In this document: positions 25,122 to 39,000 of the stretch, in pieces
Position numbering within the stretch: position 1 is the first letter of the stretch
Layout of the letters: each line of letters begins with the position of its first letter
Assembly: GCA_034620365.1 (NCBI GenBank)
Contig: JAQGEQ010000071.1
Span: forward strand, 4,092,001 to 4,156,000
Length of the DNA: 64,000 bases
Source: Pegea sp. RAD2-039
Taxonomy: Eukaryota > Chordata > Thaliacea > Salpida > Salpidae
Direction of reading: 5' to 3'
Translations under genes and position numbers: made by a program
The notes under the pieces: generated by a model
The model's input: only the letters and a program-made list of their open reading frames with translations
Told to the model about the DNA's origin: nothing
Databases searched by the model: none

Positions 25122-27090
25122 AACTTTTGCTTCGTGTTTTTTTACAAAATTAAAAAGATTATATAAAGAACTATTTAAAAAAATTTGCATAGTTGTGTTT
25201 ACAACGAATGACGCAAGTTTTAAACATTGCACAAGATCACTTAATAAAAAAGTACTAATAAAGAAGCAACTGAAAAAATCTCAGACTAATTCTAAAATAA
25301 TAAAGTTTTTATTTTAAATGATAAAGATGAAAATTCAATGGCTGACTACCTAACATTAACTTTCATCATTTTTTTGTATTTTATTGCCTAGATTAGTTTT
25401 GTCCTTTTTAAAAGCAATGATCAGAAAACTTAAACTATTACTACTGCTGAATACTTGCTTGCTATTATAGAAAAACATAGTGATGATATCTAAATGCAGT
25501 CGAATAAGCTTTAAACAAAATCTTTTGTGATTTAAAGGTTCTTCTAATCTTTAATGGCTTATACAACAGTTAGTACTAATCGAATTAATCCTAGAAAGTC
25601 ATAAGGCTTTGACATAAAAACCTATTAAAGCTATGAAAAATCGCTTTAAACTAAGATTAACTTAAGCAAGTTAATCTTTGGCAAAGGCTAAACTTTCCAA
25701 ATTTCTTACAAAAAGGAAAAATCAATGACTTTTAGTAATAGTAAGAAGTTTACAAATTCTTTCATTCCATAAGTTACTTTATGTTGATTTATAATTAAAA
25801 GAAAGTTTGAAAACAAAGTAAGTATGCAATCACAGATAAATTTTTAAAGTCTTTTAATCAATTCATTTGTTCTATTTTTGATATCGTATCAAGATGTTTC
25901 TTGATAAAGATGATAAAATCTGCGTTTTTGATATTGTTTATATATAATATTTATGTTTATAAAAAAAATATTTCTTTGTTTTATTTGGAAGATTGTAAAG
26001 AAATAGATAAAAATAAGTACTAAGATTTAATCAGATATTGAATAGCTAGAAAATAAGTTTGTATTTTTAATAAAGGTTGAACATTTCGTTTTTAAGTGTT
26101 TAAATGCTGGAAATCCTACTGAAAATCTAATAAAATAGATAAAACTCAAGTTAATTAGTAAATTAATAGGTTATAAAAATTTAAAATAATATTTTAAAGT
26201 TTTTTTTTTGATTTTATTAAAATAACAATCTATAGTATTAAACTTGAAAAATAAATTAAAACTTCTACTTAAAATCAGCTGTTAACAGCTTGCTTTCACC
26301 ACAACTTTAAATCTTAACATCCAGATAAATATTTTGATATCTAATTCAAATAACTTTCTGTAGCTGTTTTAATAATATACTTATAAATGTTTGAAATTTA
26401 TAAAAAATTTTATTAAAAGTATGTTGAAGGAATGAAAATATATACTTTTAAATTATTACTATAAACGTTGTTTATACTTAATTTAATTTTCAACAGAAAT
26501 TATATTTAGTTTTACAACTTAAGTAATTTCTGTTCCTTTATTTATATTATATATAAATTATTTGAGTAGGTATTGTTTCTATACGATACTTTTGTTAATT
26601 GAAATGATATGTAGATACTTTTTTTTCTTTTCAGAGGATTTTTTCTACCTAAGTCATATTTATATTAGCATTTATAAGCAGTATATTGTTTAATTCAAAA
26701 CTTTTATTAAATATCTTTGAAGCTGAAAACCTGTTCACCTTTAATTATTTAACTATTTAGTATAATAACTGTAATTATAGCTAATAGTAACTTTTAATAA
26801 CTCAATTTTAATATTCAAGAAATGTTTATATAATTCAAACATGAACAATAGAAATACAATACCTATTTGATTTACATAAATTTCAATGTTTCTTTGCTAA
26901 ACTCTAGATACTTTTAACAGTTCATTTTTATATCTAATTTCAAAATTTATTTGATATATTTTTGTCCAATTTTAATTTTTCTGAAGATTATAGATATAAT
27001 ATTATTTATAAGTGTTTGTGAATAAATAAAACAAAAGTTTGATATATTTTGCCAATTTTTTTATTATTCCTAAAACCTCAAAAAGTTACC
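25122..27090. other. AT-rich intergenic DNA upstream of HERC2
   Basis: No gene recognised. It presumably includes the HERC2 promoter and 5' UTR; no clear core-promoter motif stands out from the A/T background. Confidence 0.4.
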
Positions 27091-30000
27091 ATGTCTCTAG
27101 GAAGCAAAGAATTGGATCAAGAACTGTTTCAAAAAACTTTCATTTGGAACTCTTTTGATATTGAAGTAATTTATGTCAATTTGTAATTTCTTCATTTACA
27201 TTGTATAAAGTTGGTGAAATATTATAATAAGTATGGGTTTTAGTTTGTTGTTATATACTTGTTTTTTTAATCTATTTATAGATTTTAAAAAGTCCAGCTG
27301 ATGTAGAAAAAACTTGGTTGGGTATGGTGTCTCTTGGATTGATTTATGATAAAGATTTCAATGATATATGTCAAGATCATAATTTTGAGCTGAAACACCT
27401 TTGGCTATATGGTCATGGTTAGAGTTTCTAATTTACTTAGATCAGATCAGATGATAAAAACTTTTATAAATTATCTGAAATAATTAAATTCCTGTTACAT
27501 TTAGCCTAAAAAACTTTGTTGATTTATAATAATGTGTAGTTAAAATATATTAGTTTAGTAAAACTTAAATGATTATGAGTTGTTTTAAATATTTCTCTTA
27601 CTTTTTTGTATCATAAATAATCTGTTTACAAATGTATCAGTTTTAATAACATCATTAAACTTCAAAAATAATTCTTAGATGATATTAATTGCTTACTTAT
27701 TTAAAGGTTCAAAATATCTAGAAGAGAAATTGGGTTGCTTAGTTAGAGATCAAAAGCAGTTGACGCTAGCTTCAGCTTTATCTTCACCTACTACATTACT
27801 ATTTATAAAACGAACAATCATTTTGGTTCATTATTATGATTACATAAACCAGCAATTTGACCAAAAAAAGCAGACTAAGTCTAAAAAAAGTGAATTAACT
27901 TCTAAGAAAAGGTAAATTTTATTGTTTGAACTTAAATACATTTTATTTAGATCTATTTTTAATGAAAAAAAAGAATCTGTTAAGTAAAGCTTTTTGTGTA
28001 AGAAAATATTCAACTAGAACAATAAATAATATTTTGTTACTTTAATTGTTTTATTGTAGAATTAGATTATCAATTGTGTGGAGATTAACTAAAGTTATTT
28101 ATAACAGCTCATTTGAAAAGCTAGAAATCAAAGCAAATGGTACAAAAGAAAAACAGAAAAAAAAGGTTTTCAGCAAACTTACACACGCTGGAAGCAGACT
28201 GATGCTCAAATTTGCATTTTCTTTCTTGGAAAGAATTTGGAGGTCTGGTGATGATACTGAACTTTGTACAGATGCCTTGCAGGTAAGTAATCACATCATT
28301 TGTTGTCAAACTAATTACTTTTAATATGTTAGGAGGTGCTAGATGTGATTGAAGAGCTACCTCCTGGATGTATCTATAATAACTCTTTGTGGTCGGACAT
28401 GTTACGTAAAACAGAGAACTTCTTGAAGTCACTTTTCGTTAGTGATAAAAGAAGAGTTGATATTCCTGAAGTTGATCAGAATCTTGCACTAAAGATACTT
28501 TTAGAGATTTCAATTTTAGAAGGAGATATTTCAAAGATCTTAAGCATGATCTTGTATCTTTTTAACATAAAAGATGAGAGAGGATGTGAAGATCAGTGAG
28601 TCGGACTTCTTTTTCTCTTCAAGTATTAATCAGTTGATAATTTTGAAGGAACTCAATCGACAACAATCGATTGAATCTTTACAAGTTTGTGAGACGATTG
28701 ACGTCTGTATCTCTACCAACAATCATCGCCATTCACGACAAAGAAGAAGTCGAAGAAGATGAGGATCATCCTTGTCAATCTCCCTTCATAAGTATCCTCA
28801 TCAGCTATGTCATCCTCATCTCATCAACTTCGTTCTCAGGTGCTGAAGAAGCCATCTTCCTTTCTTTACAACATCTCAGCAGCATCTCTGAAGATGTCTT
28901 TCAAAATATCTTCTTAAAGAATAAATCTCTAACGAGTCTCGTCACCTCCAACCCCACTCCACAACTTCAGGTGACTCTAGCGTCGATGACGTCACTGAAT
29001 CGAGTAACAGTGATCAACAGTTGCTGGCTTATGGGATGATTGGAAATCCGATTGATCTGTTTATGGGGATCAATTTTGTGAAGAGCAAGACACTACAAGC
29101 TTCTGATTGTGAGCAGTTGAACCCAAAGCAGATCATCTGTAGCAAGTCGAACACTTTCGTGATTCTCACACAAGAAGGTCGCTTGTATAGTTATCGCTAT
29201 GACAACGCTTATTCATCACCTGCTTTGATTCGTCATTCAACAACACAACTTGATTCTCGAGTCACTCAAATAGCGATGAATCCCTATAGCAACCACTTGC
29301 TGGTGTTAACAAACACAGGTCAGTAACGTGGTGCCGTCCTTCACCTTATTTAGTGATTGAACGATCGCAGGAAACGTCTTTACGTCATCTGCTATCAGCA
29401 ATCATCACAAAAATTATTGGGATGACTTCAAAAAGGTCATCTTCTTCGGACTACTTGATCAGATCGTGAAGATCGCATCAGGGTCCAATTACAACGCAGC
29501 AATTTCAGAGAAAGGTACATCATTAGTGGTCCTATTTGCGTAACTAATTAACCAATCATAGGCAAGCTGTTCACATGGGGTTGTGGTGATTATGGAAGGT
29601 TAGGACATGGGTCTAGTCAGGACTATGACCACCCTGAAGAAGTGGTCAGTTTGTCTTTATTAGGTGTCAATGTTATTGATGTTGCTTGTGGGTCTAGTAG
29701 TGATGACACTTGTGGGGCACAAACCCTGGCTTTAACAGAAGATGGGACAGTGAGTTATGGTCACTATATTGGTGGTTTGTGACCTTTTATCGTAATAGGT
29801 GTGGTGTTGGGGTGATGGTGAGTTTGGTAAACTAGGGACCGGATGTAATGAGGATTTGAGAAGCCCAACAAAATGTCTTCATCTTGGTCACGTGTTTATA
29901 TGTAAAGTTGCGTGTTCTCAGAACTATTCGTTCGCGATTTCACAAGATGGTTGCTTGTATGCGTGGGGTAGGTCCCGATTGCTACTATCTCTTCATCCCC

Positions 30001-33000
30001 ACCTCAATATTTGATGGTAGGTAAAACAACTGACAATTTCAACGATTGTGTTCCCCCTACTCTCGTCGAAAGCGTTTCTGACGTCATACAAGTAACTGCG
30101 AGCGGTTCATCGATTATAGTTGCGAGTGGAAACACGAAAATCGAGATGTGGAAGTCACTGAGTGACTTGCTGGCTGGTGTCCCGGCTCTGTGGAAGATTC
30201 AACTCAGTTCTTTTAGAGGTGGTCACTTGTTGGTCCGCAACTACATCTCATCATATTACTAACAGAGTTAACATCCGGGAAGGAAGCTTGTTTAGTGATT
30301 GGAAGTCCTCTTCATCCATATTGTCATTATAACATCCAACAAATATCCTCATCTCTTCCATATGCAATCAACATCACACAAGACACATTTGATCATCTAG
30401 AAGCGATAATTACATCAAAGGTATTTATGACAATCAATCACAGAAGTGTTTGAACCGATGTGTCTGTAGCCTACTTCGGAAAACCATCAGCTGATTTTGT
30501 TTTGTCTCAAAATACTTCGGATTCAACTAATTAGTCTCGCATCCAGTGATGGTGGTGGGATCTGTTTGTAAACTCTTCGACTCGAGTGATTAGCATCTTG
30601 ATTTTATAGATTATTCGTCAAAACAACATCTCATTCAGTCTAGATCATTTTCAAATCTGAAATCGAAGATTATTGAGCTAGCTACATCACCAAGTAAGCT
30701 TTATTTGTCATCAATTTGTAGATCTTCACTAATTACATGCAGACACTGATGAAGATCTACAAAACATATCTCAAAGTTGCCTTTATCACGGTCATGATGT
30801 AATCTTCAACAATATCTTTGAACAAACCTCCATTTTGTCCAAAGTCATCGGCTCCGTGGACACCACATCAGCAGGATTAGTAAGGAGCATTAAAAAATCT
30901 TCCAAAGACTTCATTTGATCCTCCTCTCAGATGTTCATGGTCAATCTTTTATCTTCAAAGTTATTATCAGAAGAAAAATTAGAAAATTTTCTGCTGGATT
31001 CAATTGAAGTTGAAACTAGAAAATTTACGGATGATCAACTTCAGGTGAAAGATCACTCTCAACTTCCAATATTGACAGTTGATGTAGGAGGAAAGTGGAA
31101 GAGTTGGGATCAATTCCATTTGTACCCAGAATCAAGGAGGAATTCTCGCTGTTATTGAAAATCTGATCAGAGTCATCCAAAAGTCTTATTCGAGTTATTT
31201 GTAAATCTGTAAATTCAAATCGAATATTCGCAGAGAGATTCAATCAAAATTATCACAAATCTTCGATGATTCCAATCAAGCAGAAGATTCAGTTGAATAC
31301 CGATTTAACGGAGTCTCGCAGATTTTAAAGAGATGCCAAAACTTGATCTTTGCGAGGACACTAGACTACTCTATCAACCAGGTACTGTTGACCACTAACC
31401 GGACCAATTTCACGGTCCTCGCCTTCTGTAGACGGACTGCTTTGGAATTTGTATCATTTTTATCAAATATATCAAAATTTTATTAAATTATTTCGGGGAT
31501 GTTTTACCAAATATTTCAAATATCCTCATCGGTTTCGATGATCAAAAAGCCAACGAGTTTCCTTACATCAGTAAAGACATACTTCTCAAACGAATCAATC
31601 GAATCATCTCACAAGATCCCATCACTAAACTACTACATCCCATGGTAATGATGACGTCATCAGTTGATGACGTCACTGATTGACATCATCTGACTCAGGT
31701 GCAATCACTGACCACATTTGTGTACATGGGAACAAGTAATCAGATCATGAGTCTACATCTTTGTCGAACATCCATCAAAGATAAGCTTCTAGGACTCTTT
31801 GATATGATTGAGGTCCTTAATAATGAACTGGAAGAGAAAGAAGTCTTGATGCAGTTTCAAAAAGAAGATTTTAACTGGAAGCTTCCAGATGAGTTTCTTA
31901 ATCTTCATCAGAATGGTTAGTAGTGGATTGAGGTGATGGTAGTTGAGAGCGACATCTTGTGGCAGGAAGAAGAATGGAAAAGAAGGACATGTGGTGTTTG
32001 TTTCCATTTGATTTTCCTCTTTGTAATATGGAGCTTGTGAAAGATTATATAGTTTCTGATCTGATATCAATGCGTGAAAGTTATGATTGTCAGCTTCTCA
32101 ATGATAATACTCTGATTGAATTCTGGGAAAATGTTGGCAACGACTTTCCATTACTAAGTCAAAATGCTCTCAACTTGATCAGATCAGTCCCATCTTCAAT
32201 CAGCAAGTGTAAGTGGAATGATCTGATCTTCATCTTCATTTAATCTTTCATTCTTCAGTTAGTCAACCTCTTCCTGATCACCTGACAAATACACTTTCAC
32301 ATCAACTGTATCAACTTCAACGTTCTATCATCTTCTTCCTCTCATCTCATCTAGGATCTCTAAAAGTGAGTCTCTCAACCTCCAACTTCATTTAATTTTA
32401 TGTTTCTTTTCTAGGAAGCTGCTAACTACGAGTCTTCAAGTGATCTTTCATGGTCTAAAATGGCTTTATTTAAGTCTGGTCTACACGAGGTTAACAATTC
32501 ACTAACCAGTGCATGTCTTCAAGGTCTCATTTTGATCTTCATTCACTTCAATGATCTTTAAAATATGATTTTTTACAAGATGAACAATATCCGATGGAGC
32601 ACTTGACAGAATTTTTACAGAAATTTGTAGAAGATAACTCACAAGATTCGACTTTCACTAAAATTATTGATGAATTTTGTCAAAATCAAAAGTTGTGTCT
32701 TCCTGCTTCATTCACAAACGATCATCCGATACAGATGGTCAGTTTCATCTTCTCTCAGTTCTCTTTTGACTCTTAAATCCCTCACTTTGACAGGCGGGTC
32801 GATATATGTTTGCTTGTCTCCTCAAACATCATGATCTAGTTGATGCTGCATCCTATTTGACCTCTCACATCCCTACCAACATCATTCATCTTTTACAAAC
32901 TGTTCACAAGTTCAAATTGAACCTGATCAGTAGACATCAAACTAGTGGAAGGTGAAATTGTTGATAGAATTTCATTGAATTTATATTCGTGTGTTTGTTA

Positions 33001-36000
33001 GTAGTGAATGGCAAGATCAGGTTCTTGATCAAGTGATGACACGTCTCAAGTTCCTTCTTTATGAAGTATCTCCATCTGTTTGTAATCCTTTCATAGATCA
33101 GATGTTAAAGCAAAAATTGAAACATAAAAATAGATGGCAGATTTTACTTGATGCTTATAAACAAAATAAGATCTTGAATAATCCGACATCTTTTGAAAGT
33201 AGATCATCATCTCAGGTATTTACTCTTCTTCTTGATCCCCTTTTTTAATGATTCAAATCAACAGAAATCTTCTGCAAGCTGGGATCTAATCTTCCAAATA
33301 ATCAAATCTTCAAAGATAACAGATTTAAAAGAGAGATTTTACGGAGTAGGAAGTATATCGGATAAACTCACGAAAGAAATTTGTCAATTTGCACAAGATG
33401 ATAGTTCGTTTGTTTTTCAAGCTTTCTTGTCACTTTCAAACAATCCAATTTTCAGCTTTCACTACTGAGCACTTGGATATGATCAGAAATAGTGTCCGTA
33501 GATGGAGTGAAGATGAGTTAAAGAGTTTTCAAGCTTCAATAGAATTTCAACATCTTCTCAATCATAAATGCAATTTATCTAGAAGATCTTTATCTTACAC
33601 TCTGATGTTAGGATGGTCCAATTTAATTACTGATTTTGTTCAGGACTTTATCAAATCATCTCACAATCAACTGGTGAATTTGATCACTTCAATTTTCCAC
33701 AATTTAATCGTTTTTACAACAGACACAAACAAGATCTTCATCTTCACCGGGTTTTGTAGCTTCTACTATAAAGTTAATAAAAGATCAGATGATTAGTGAT
33801 TGGTTGATGAAGTACGTTCGAAAGATTCTTCATCAGATTGGTTTTTATCCGACATCCTATGAGTTCTCATCAACAGCTTCAGCTTACATCAGGTAAAATC
33901 CTATCATCTTCATCACTCCTTGTAATCTTGTGGATGCAGATGCTTGGGACCTCTTTTTTTTACGTTGTCTGGTACTTCTGGTTCTGTAAATATGGACCGG
34001 GCTATATCATCGGGATTATTTTTGCATCTTTGTAAATTTGTTCTCAAGATCAAATCTTTTCAAAAAGAGACAAGTAAGATGATGTCAAGATGTTGTAAAA
34101 GATTTGATCAGCGGATGTCTTACAGATGAACTGATTGATCTATGTCCTTCCATCTATTCGCTCCTCTTTCCAGCGTCTCTGGTTGCTGGTCCAGAAGGTA
34201 CCTGGACATGGGAAGATCCGGACCTGAAGTTGGCAGAAGTGACCATAGACAGGAATGAAGAAGGTTGGATCACTGTTCAATGGACAGCTGATAAGTCCAT
34301 CAATTCAATCAGGTGGGCCGCATATTTGGCTAATAATGACCCACTAAATGGTCCGATTAATCACAGAGTTGCTGCAAATCAACTTCCTGATCTTCAGAGC
34401 ACTGATTCATGTAATCTAGGTCACGTGACTCCTGTGTTACGTCACAACATTGAAGATCTTTTCTATAATAATCAACCAATCAAATCTCTTCTTCAGTGGC
34501 AAGTGGACACATTTCTACAGGTTTGTCGACCACTACTTGCCGACCACTACTTGCGGACCACTCAGACACTTTCCACTTTTTCAGATCTCTTCTTTGTCAT
34601 GCTCCGTGAGTAATCATCTAGATGATGACGTCACAGTGAGCTTCGTGTTCACTTTATTGGAAGAATTGATGCAGGCAGACCTACAGTGGCTCTCTTATCC
34701 TTTCTTACGCGCTTTCGTGTCAATTCCGCGATTTCATCCACACCTTTCACAACCTTCCATCATCAACTCCACATTAAGTACGCCATCTAGTGGCGACTTC
34801 CTTTTATCTATTTGCTCTTGACAGACTTCATTCGAGATCATGAGGACATAGTTCATCAATTGCATGCAATCCGATTTTTGAGATCACTCCGAGATGCGAT
34901 TAAAGATGAAGACATAATTGATCAAATCTTCATCTTCATCATTAAACTGATCTCAAATCTGATCTTTGATTTCAAATCATCTTCAAGTTTTGGTAAATCC
35001 CTTTTTTCACTTCTTCTTCTGATCTTCCTTCTTCTCAGATCTTTCTGCATCTTTTCTTCCTGGGATCTCAGTATCAGCCAATGAGAAGCAGACTTTTATT
35101 GAAGAGCTCCTAGTACTTATTAGGTCCTCCTCTTCCAACTGATCTGATCTTCAATTAATCCTCTTCTTTTGTAGATACTTCAGTAAAAGCTGGAAGAAAA
35201 TCTTTGAGAAGTATTTAAACACATCTTTGAGGAAGATCTCACTACAAGCTGAAGATTGGATCTCAAAAGAAGCAGCAGATGAAGCAGAGTATCATGACAG
35301 TCTGGTGTTTCTGCTGGTTGTTGCTGGTCCTGACTACCGTATAAGGATTGGTGTGAGTGTAAGGCACCAGTTTTGGGGTCGGGGAACCATTTACAAGATT
35401 AATAAGACAGGAATGGTATCAGTGGTGTTCGAGTAAGACGACATCTTCATCTAAATCATCAAATCTTCAATGATTCAATCTTTAGATGTGGATCGTTTGA
35501 TCTTCCATATCAAAGTTTGAAGTTAGTACTTGATAAAGATGAGACGATCGACTTGAAGTCGTTGACATGGGAACCAGAAGACTTACCCGTTCTCTCACAT
35601 CTTCTTCAACTTGCCATTTATCCTGTACACACCACAAAACTGGTAACTGGTAACCAACCAACCACCATTCCACTTACCAAATGTTGTGACAGAAAAACCA
35701 GCGCAAGTTTATTCAACTTCAGCTTCATCTTCTTAAAGCTCTTCCCTATCTTCTCAACAATCAAGATCTTCTCCGGGAGATGATGAAGATCAACTCCACC
35801 AATGATCCCATCAACGACAATTTTCCTAAATTACTTGAATCTGAAGATGATACATCAACGGACACTGACAAGGTACTTGAGGTGGTTGTTAGTACCAATT
35901 GGTGGTTACAAGTGCTGGTCACAGACCATCACAATGCTAAGCCGTATGGTGTCCCTCAGCATCCAATCCTCATCCTTTAAATCGATGTTTGGTGAGAAGG

Positions 36001-39000
36001 AAACATTGTTAGCAGCAAAAGCGTTGACTCACAGAAGAGAATGTGAATATGTGCTACGAGTAAGTTAGATGATCGGATGTAGATGAGTAAGATCAAGATG
36101 ATCTTTCTGTAGAAGAAGATTAATTGGGAACAAGAGTTATGGAAGAATAAAAATGAAGCGAAGCGAGATGAAGAGAAGAAGATGGAGATGACGAAGAGTA
36201 GTAAACGAAGTCGGATGAGTGAAGTCCGACAACGTAGAAGGGATCGTAACGCGATCGCTGGATTTGACGCGATTCAATCGAATCTTACATCAGTAGTAGT
36301 GTCTGAAGAAGATCAACAACTTTTAAGTAGAAGAAGAATATTTTTGGAATCGTTAGTAAATATCATCCAGATGAAAAAATATCTTCAAATAATCCTGAAT
36401 CTCAAAAACAGGGCGCTGCACCTCCAGATGAACGGGGATCTTCCTACTCCCGACTCCATGCAAGCACCTCCTCAATCTATAGAGAACAATGTACAGACTT
36501 TGATTGACATGGGCTTCGAGATGTCAGAAATCATTGAAGCGTATAATGTTATTCGCACCATCAATCCTTCATCTGGGATTAATGTGAGTCCCACGTGAGA
36601 TCTTCTCGCTTTCATCTTCCGCTCCTCATCACAGGAAGTGATCTTCTTGTTAACTAATGATGAGTATCAATCATCTGGACAACTGAATCCAAATCTCCCC
36701 GACTCTTCATCGCGCGTTTCGTCGCGACCGACTGATCCTGAAAGCTTCCCTTCAAATGTAAGTAAATCTTAAAGATGTAGATTTGTTGATGTGATCTGAA
36801 CTCAGAGTATCAACATCCCACCTCGTAATCTCTTCCTTAAACGAAGCCATTTCGTAAACGTTGAAGATCACATCGCTTACGTCCAAGCGAACATCAAGGT
36901 GCCCCTGAAACACATCCCTCACTCACGCCCCTAATCCTTTCACTTCTCAGTGTGGGATGAAAGTAAGATGCTGCGAGAGCTTCGAGTTGATCTCAGAAAA
37001 CGATGTTGGGATAATCACGGCGGTGGACCAACTAGACAGCTTAAATGTCCAAGTGTCCTGGCTCAAGTACAACGCCTTGTACTGGGTCAGTGGTTTGTGG
37101 TCCTCATTTGTCCAGGGACTAAATATAGTTTGTTTTTAGGTCCGTTATTGTCACATCGAGTTTGTGGATGAATTAGTCTCCGAGAGAAAAGGAAGAAATA
37201 TGAAGGAGGTGATCCTAAGAAGTTCTCCGGGACATTTTATTATAATCTTCTTTTATCAGATCCACTCCTCGAAATCCTTATCTGATCTTGATCATCTTCT
37301 ACCTCTTGAATCTTCATCTGATTTAACTAATGATCATCAATTTGATCATGAGCGCGAAAGAGCTGAAGGTGACGCGATCTCGTGATCACATTTGCTTGCA
37401 ACTGATTGGTTGACAGGAAGTAGGAGTTGTGACGTCATCGAATGCGCGATTGAGAAGTTAGAAGTTGATCCTGATTCGGGTTATGAAGAAGATCTGTTGA
37501 TAAGTGGAGGATCAACCTCCATCACTCTTCCTTGTTCACTCTTCATCACTATTAAAGATCATTTAGTTCTTTCACATCTTCTTCTTCTGGTTTGTTGATC
37601 TTGTGATGAAGATCAGTTGATGATCAGTTTATTTGAAGTTGACAGAAGATGTTCGGAGCAACATCCAATCTCAGATTAGTGTGAAGACGGGGCCTACTTT
37701 TGAAGAAATGCAAATTGAGCAACTAAATGAAGCAAACAACAACCCACGTGTCATCTCGCTCATCAACCAACAATTTTATCACTGCAAATGTATTCGTGTC
37801 GACATCAACTCACCACTAGATGGCGCTGCTTGCATCAAGGTATCTTCATCACTTCTTATCACCACCTCTTTACTATTTGCTGATTTCTGTGAAGGTCGGA
37901 CAATTAAAAGCTGTCGCCAAACCCGCATTCGACTTCGCGCATACACACCTAGCAACCAATCAGTCACATCAAATGCCAGATGCTCCCAAAAAGGTCCCAC
38001 TCTTAGATGATCAAAAGATCATTTATCTAATTACATCTCTCACAGCTTACTGAGAAGAGTAAAGACTCCATTTCTTCTTTTGTTTACGTTTGGGGATTGA
38101 ACGATAAAGATCAACTAGGAGGTGTAAAAGGATCTAAGATCAATCTGCCCACTTTTTGTCCTGTCCTGTCCCAAATGGACATCAAACAAGTGGCCGGTGG
38201 GGCCAAGTGCTTGTACATACTGACCAAGGACGGTAAAGTGAGTCCCGAATCTGTAAATATTTGATTCAACATCATCAATTGATCATCAGTTGTTTGGATG
38301 TGGGGAGTCGAGTTATGGAAGAATAGGGGTAGGGAGGACAAGTGGGGTGACCTCAATCCCAACTCAGTTGAGGATCACCGCGCGCGTTACTCTTGTCTCC
38401 GTTCATCCGGGAGGTAAACACGCGATGGCTCTTACTGTACAAGGACACGTTTACTCTTGGGGAGATGGTTCTGATGGGAAACTGGGGCACGGAAACAAGC
38501 ACGATTGCTGGCACCCGAAGCTGATTGAGGTGACATGTGAAGCTCCTCGCATCTTCATCATTTGATGATCTTTAGGAGCTGGTTGAAGTGAGGATCAAGA
38601 CTATTGCAAGCGGAGGAAGTCATAGTGCTGCTGTCTCATCATCTGGTGCCCTGTACACTTGGGGACAGGGTCTTTATGGACGTCTAGGTCATGGAAACAA
38701 TAAATCAGTTCTAAAACCGACGCAAGTGAGTTTTTGTGTCTTTGAAGAAGAGCATCGAGTAACTTGTAGCCACTAGGTGGCGGCACTAAGGATGCAAAAT
38801 GTAACACAAGTTTGTTGTGGGAGTCGAGACGCTCAAACTATTTGTCTAACTGCTAATGGTTCCGTGTTCTCATGGGGAGATGGTGATTTTGGCAAACTAG
38901 GGAGAGGAGGAAGTGACGGATGCGCGATTCCAAGAGTCATCGAGAAGCTACTTGGTGAAGAAATCATCAAAATTGGTAAACATCTTCTTCATTTGATCTT

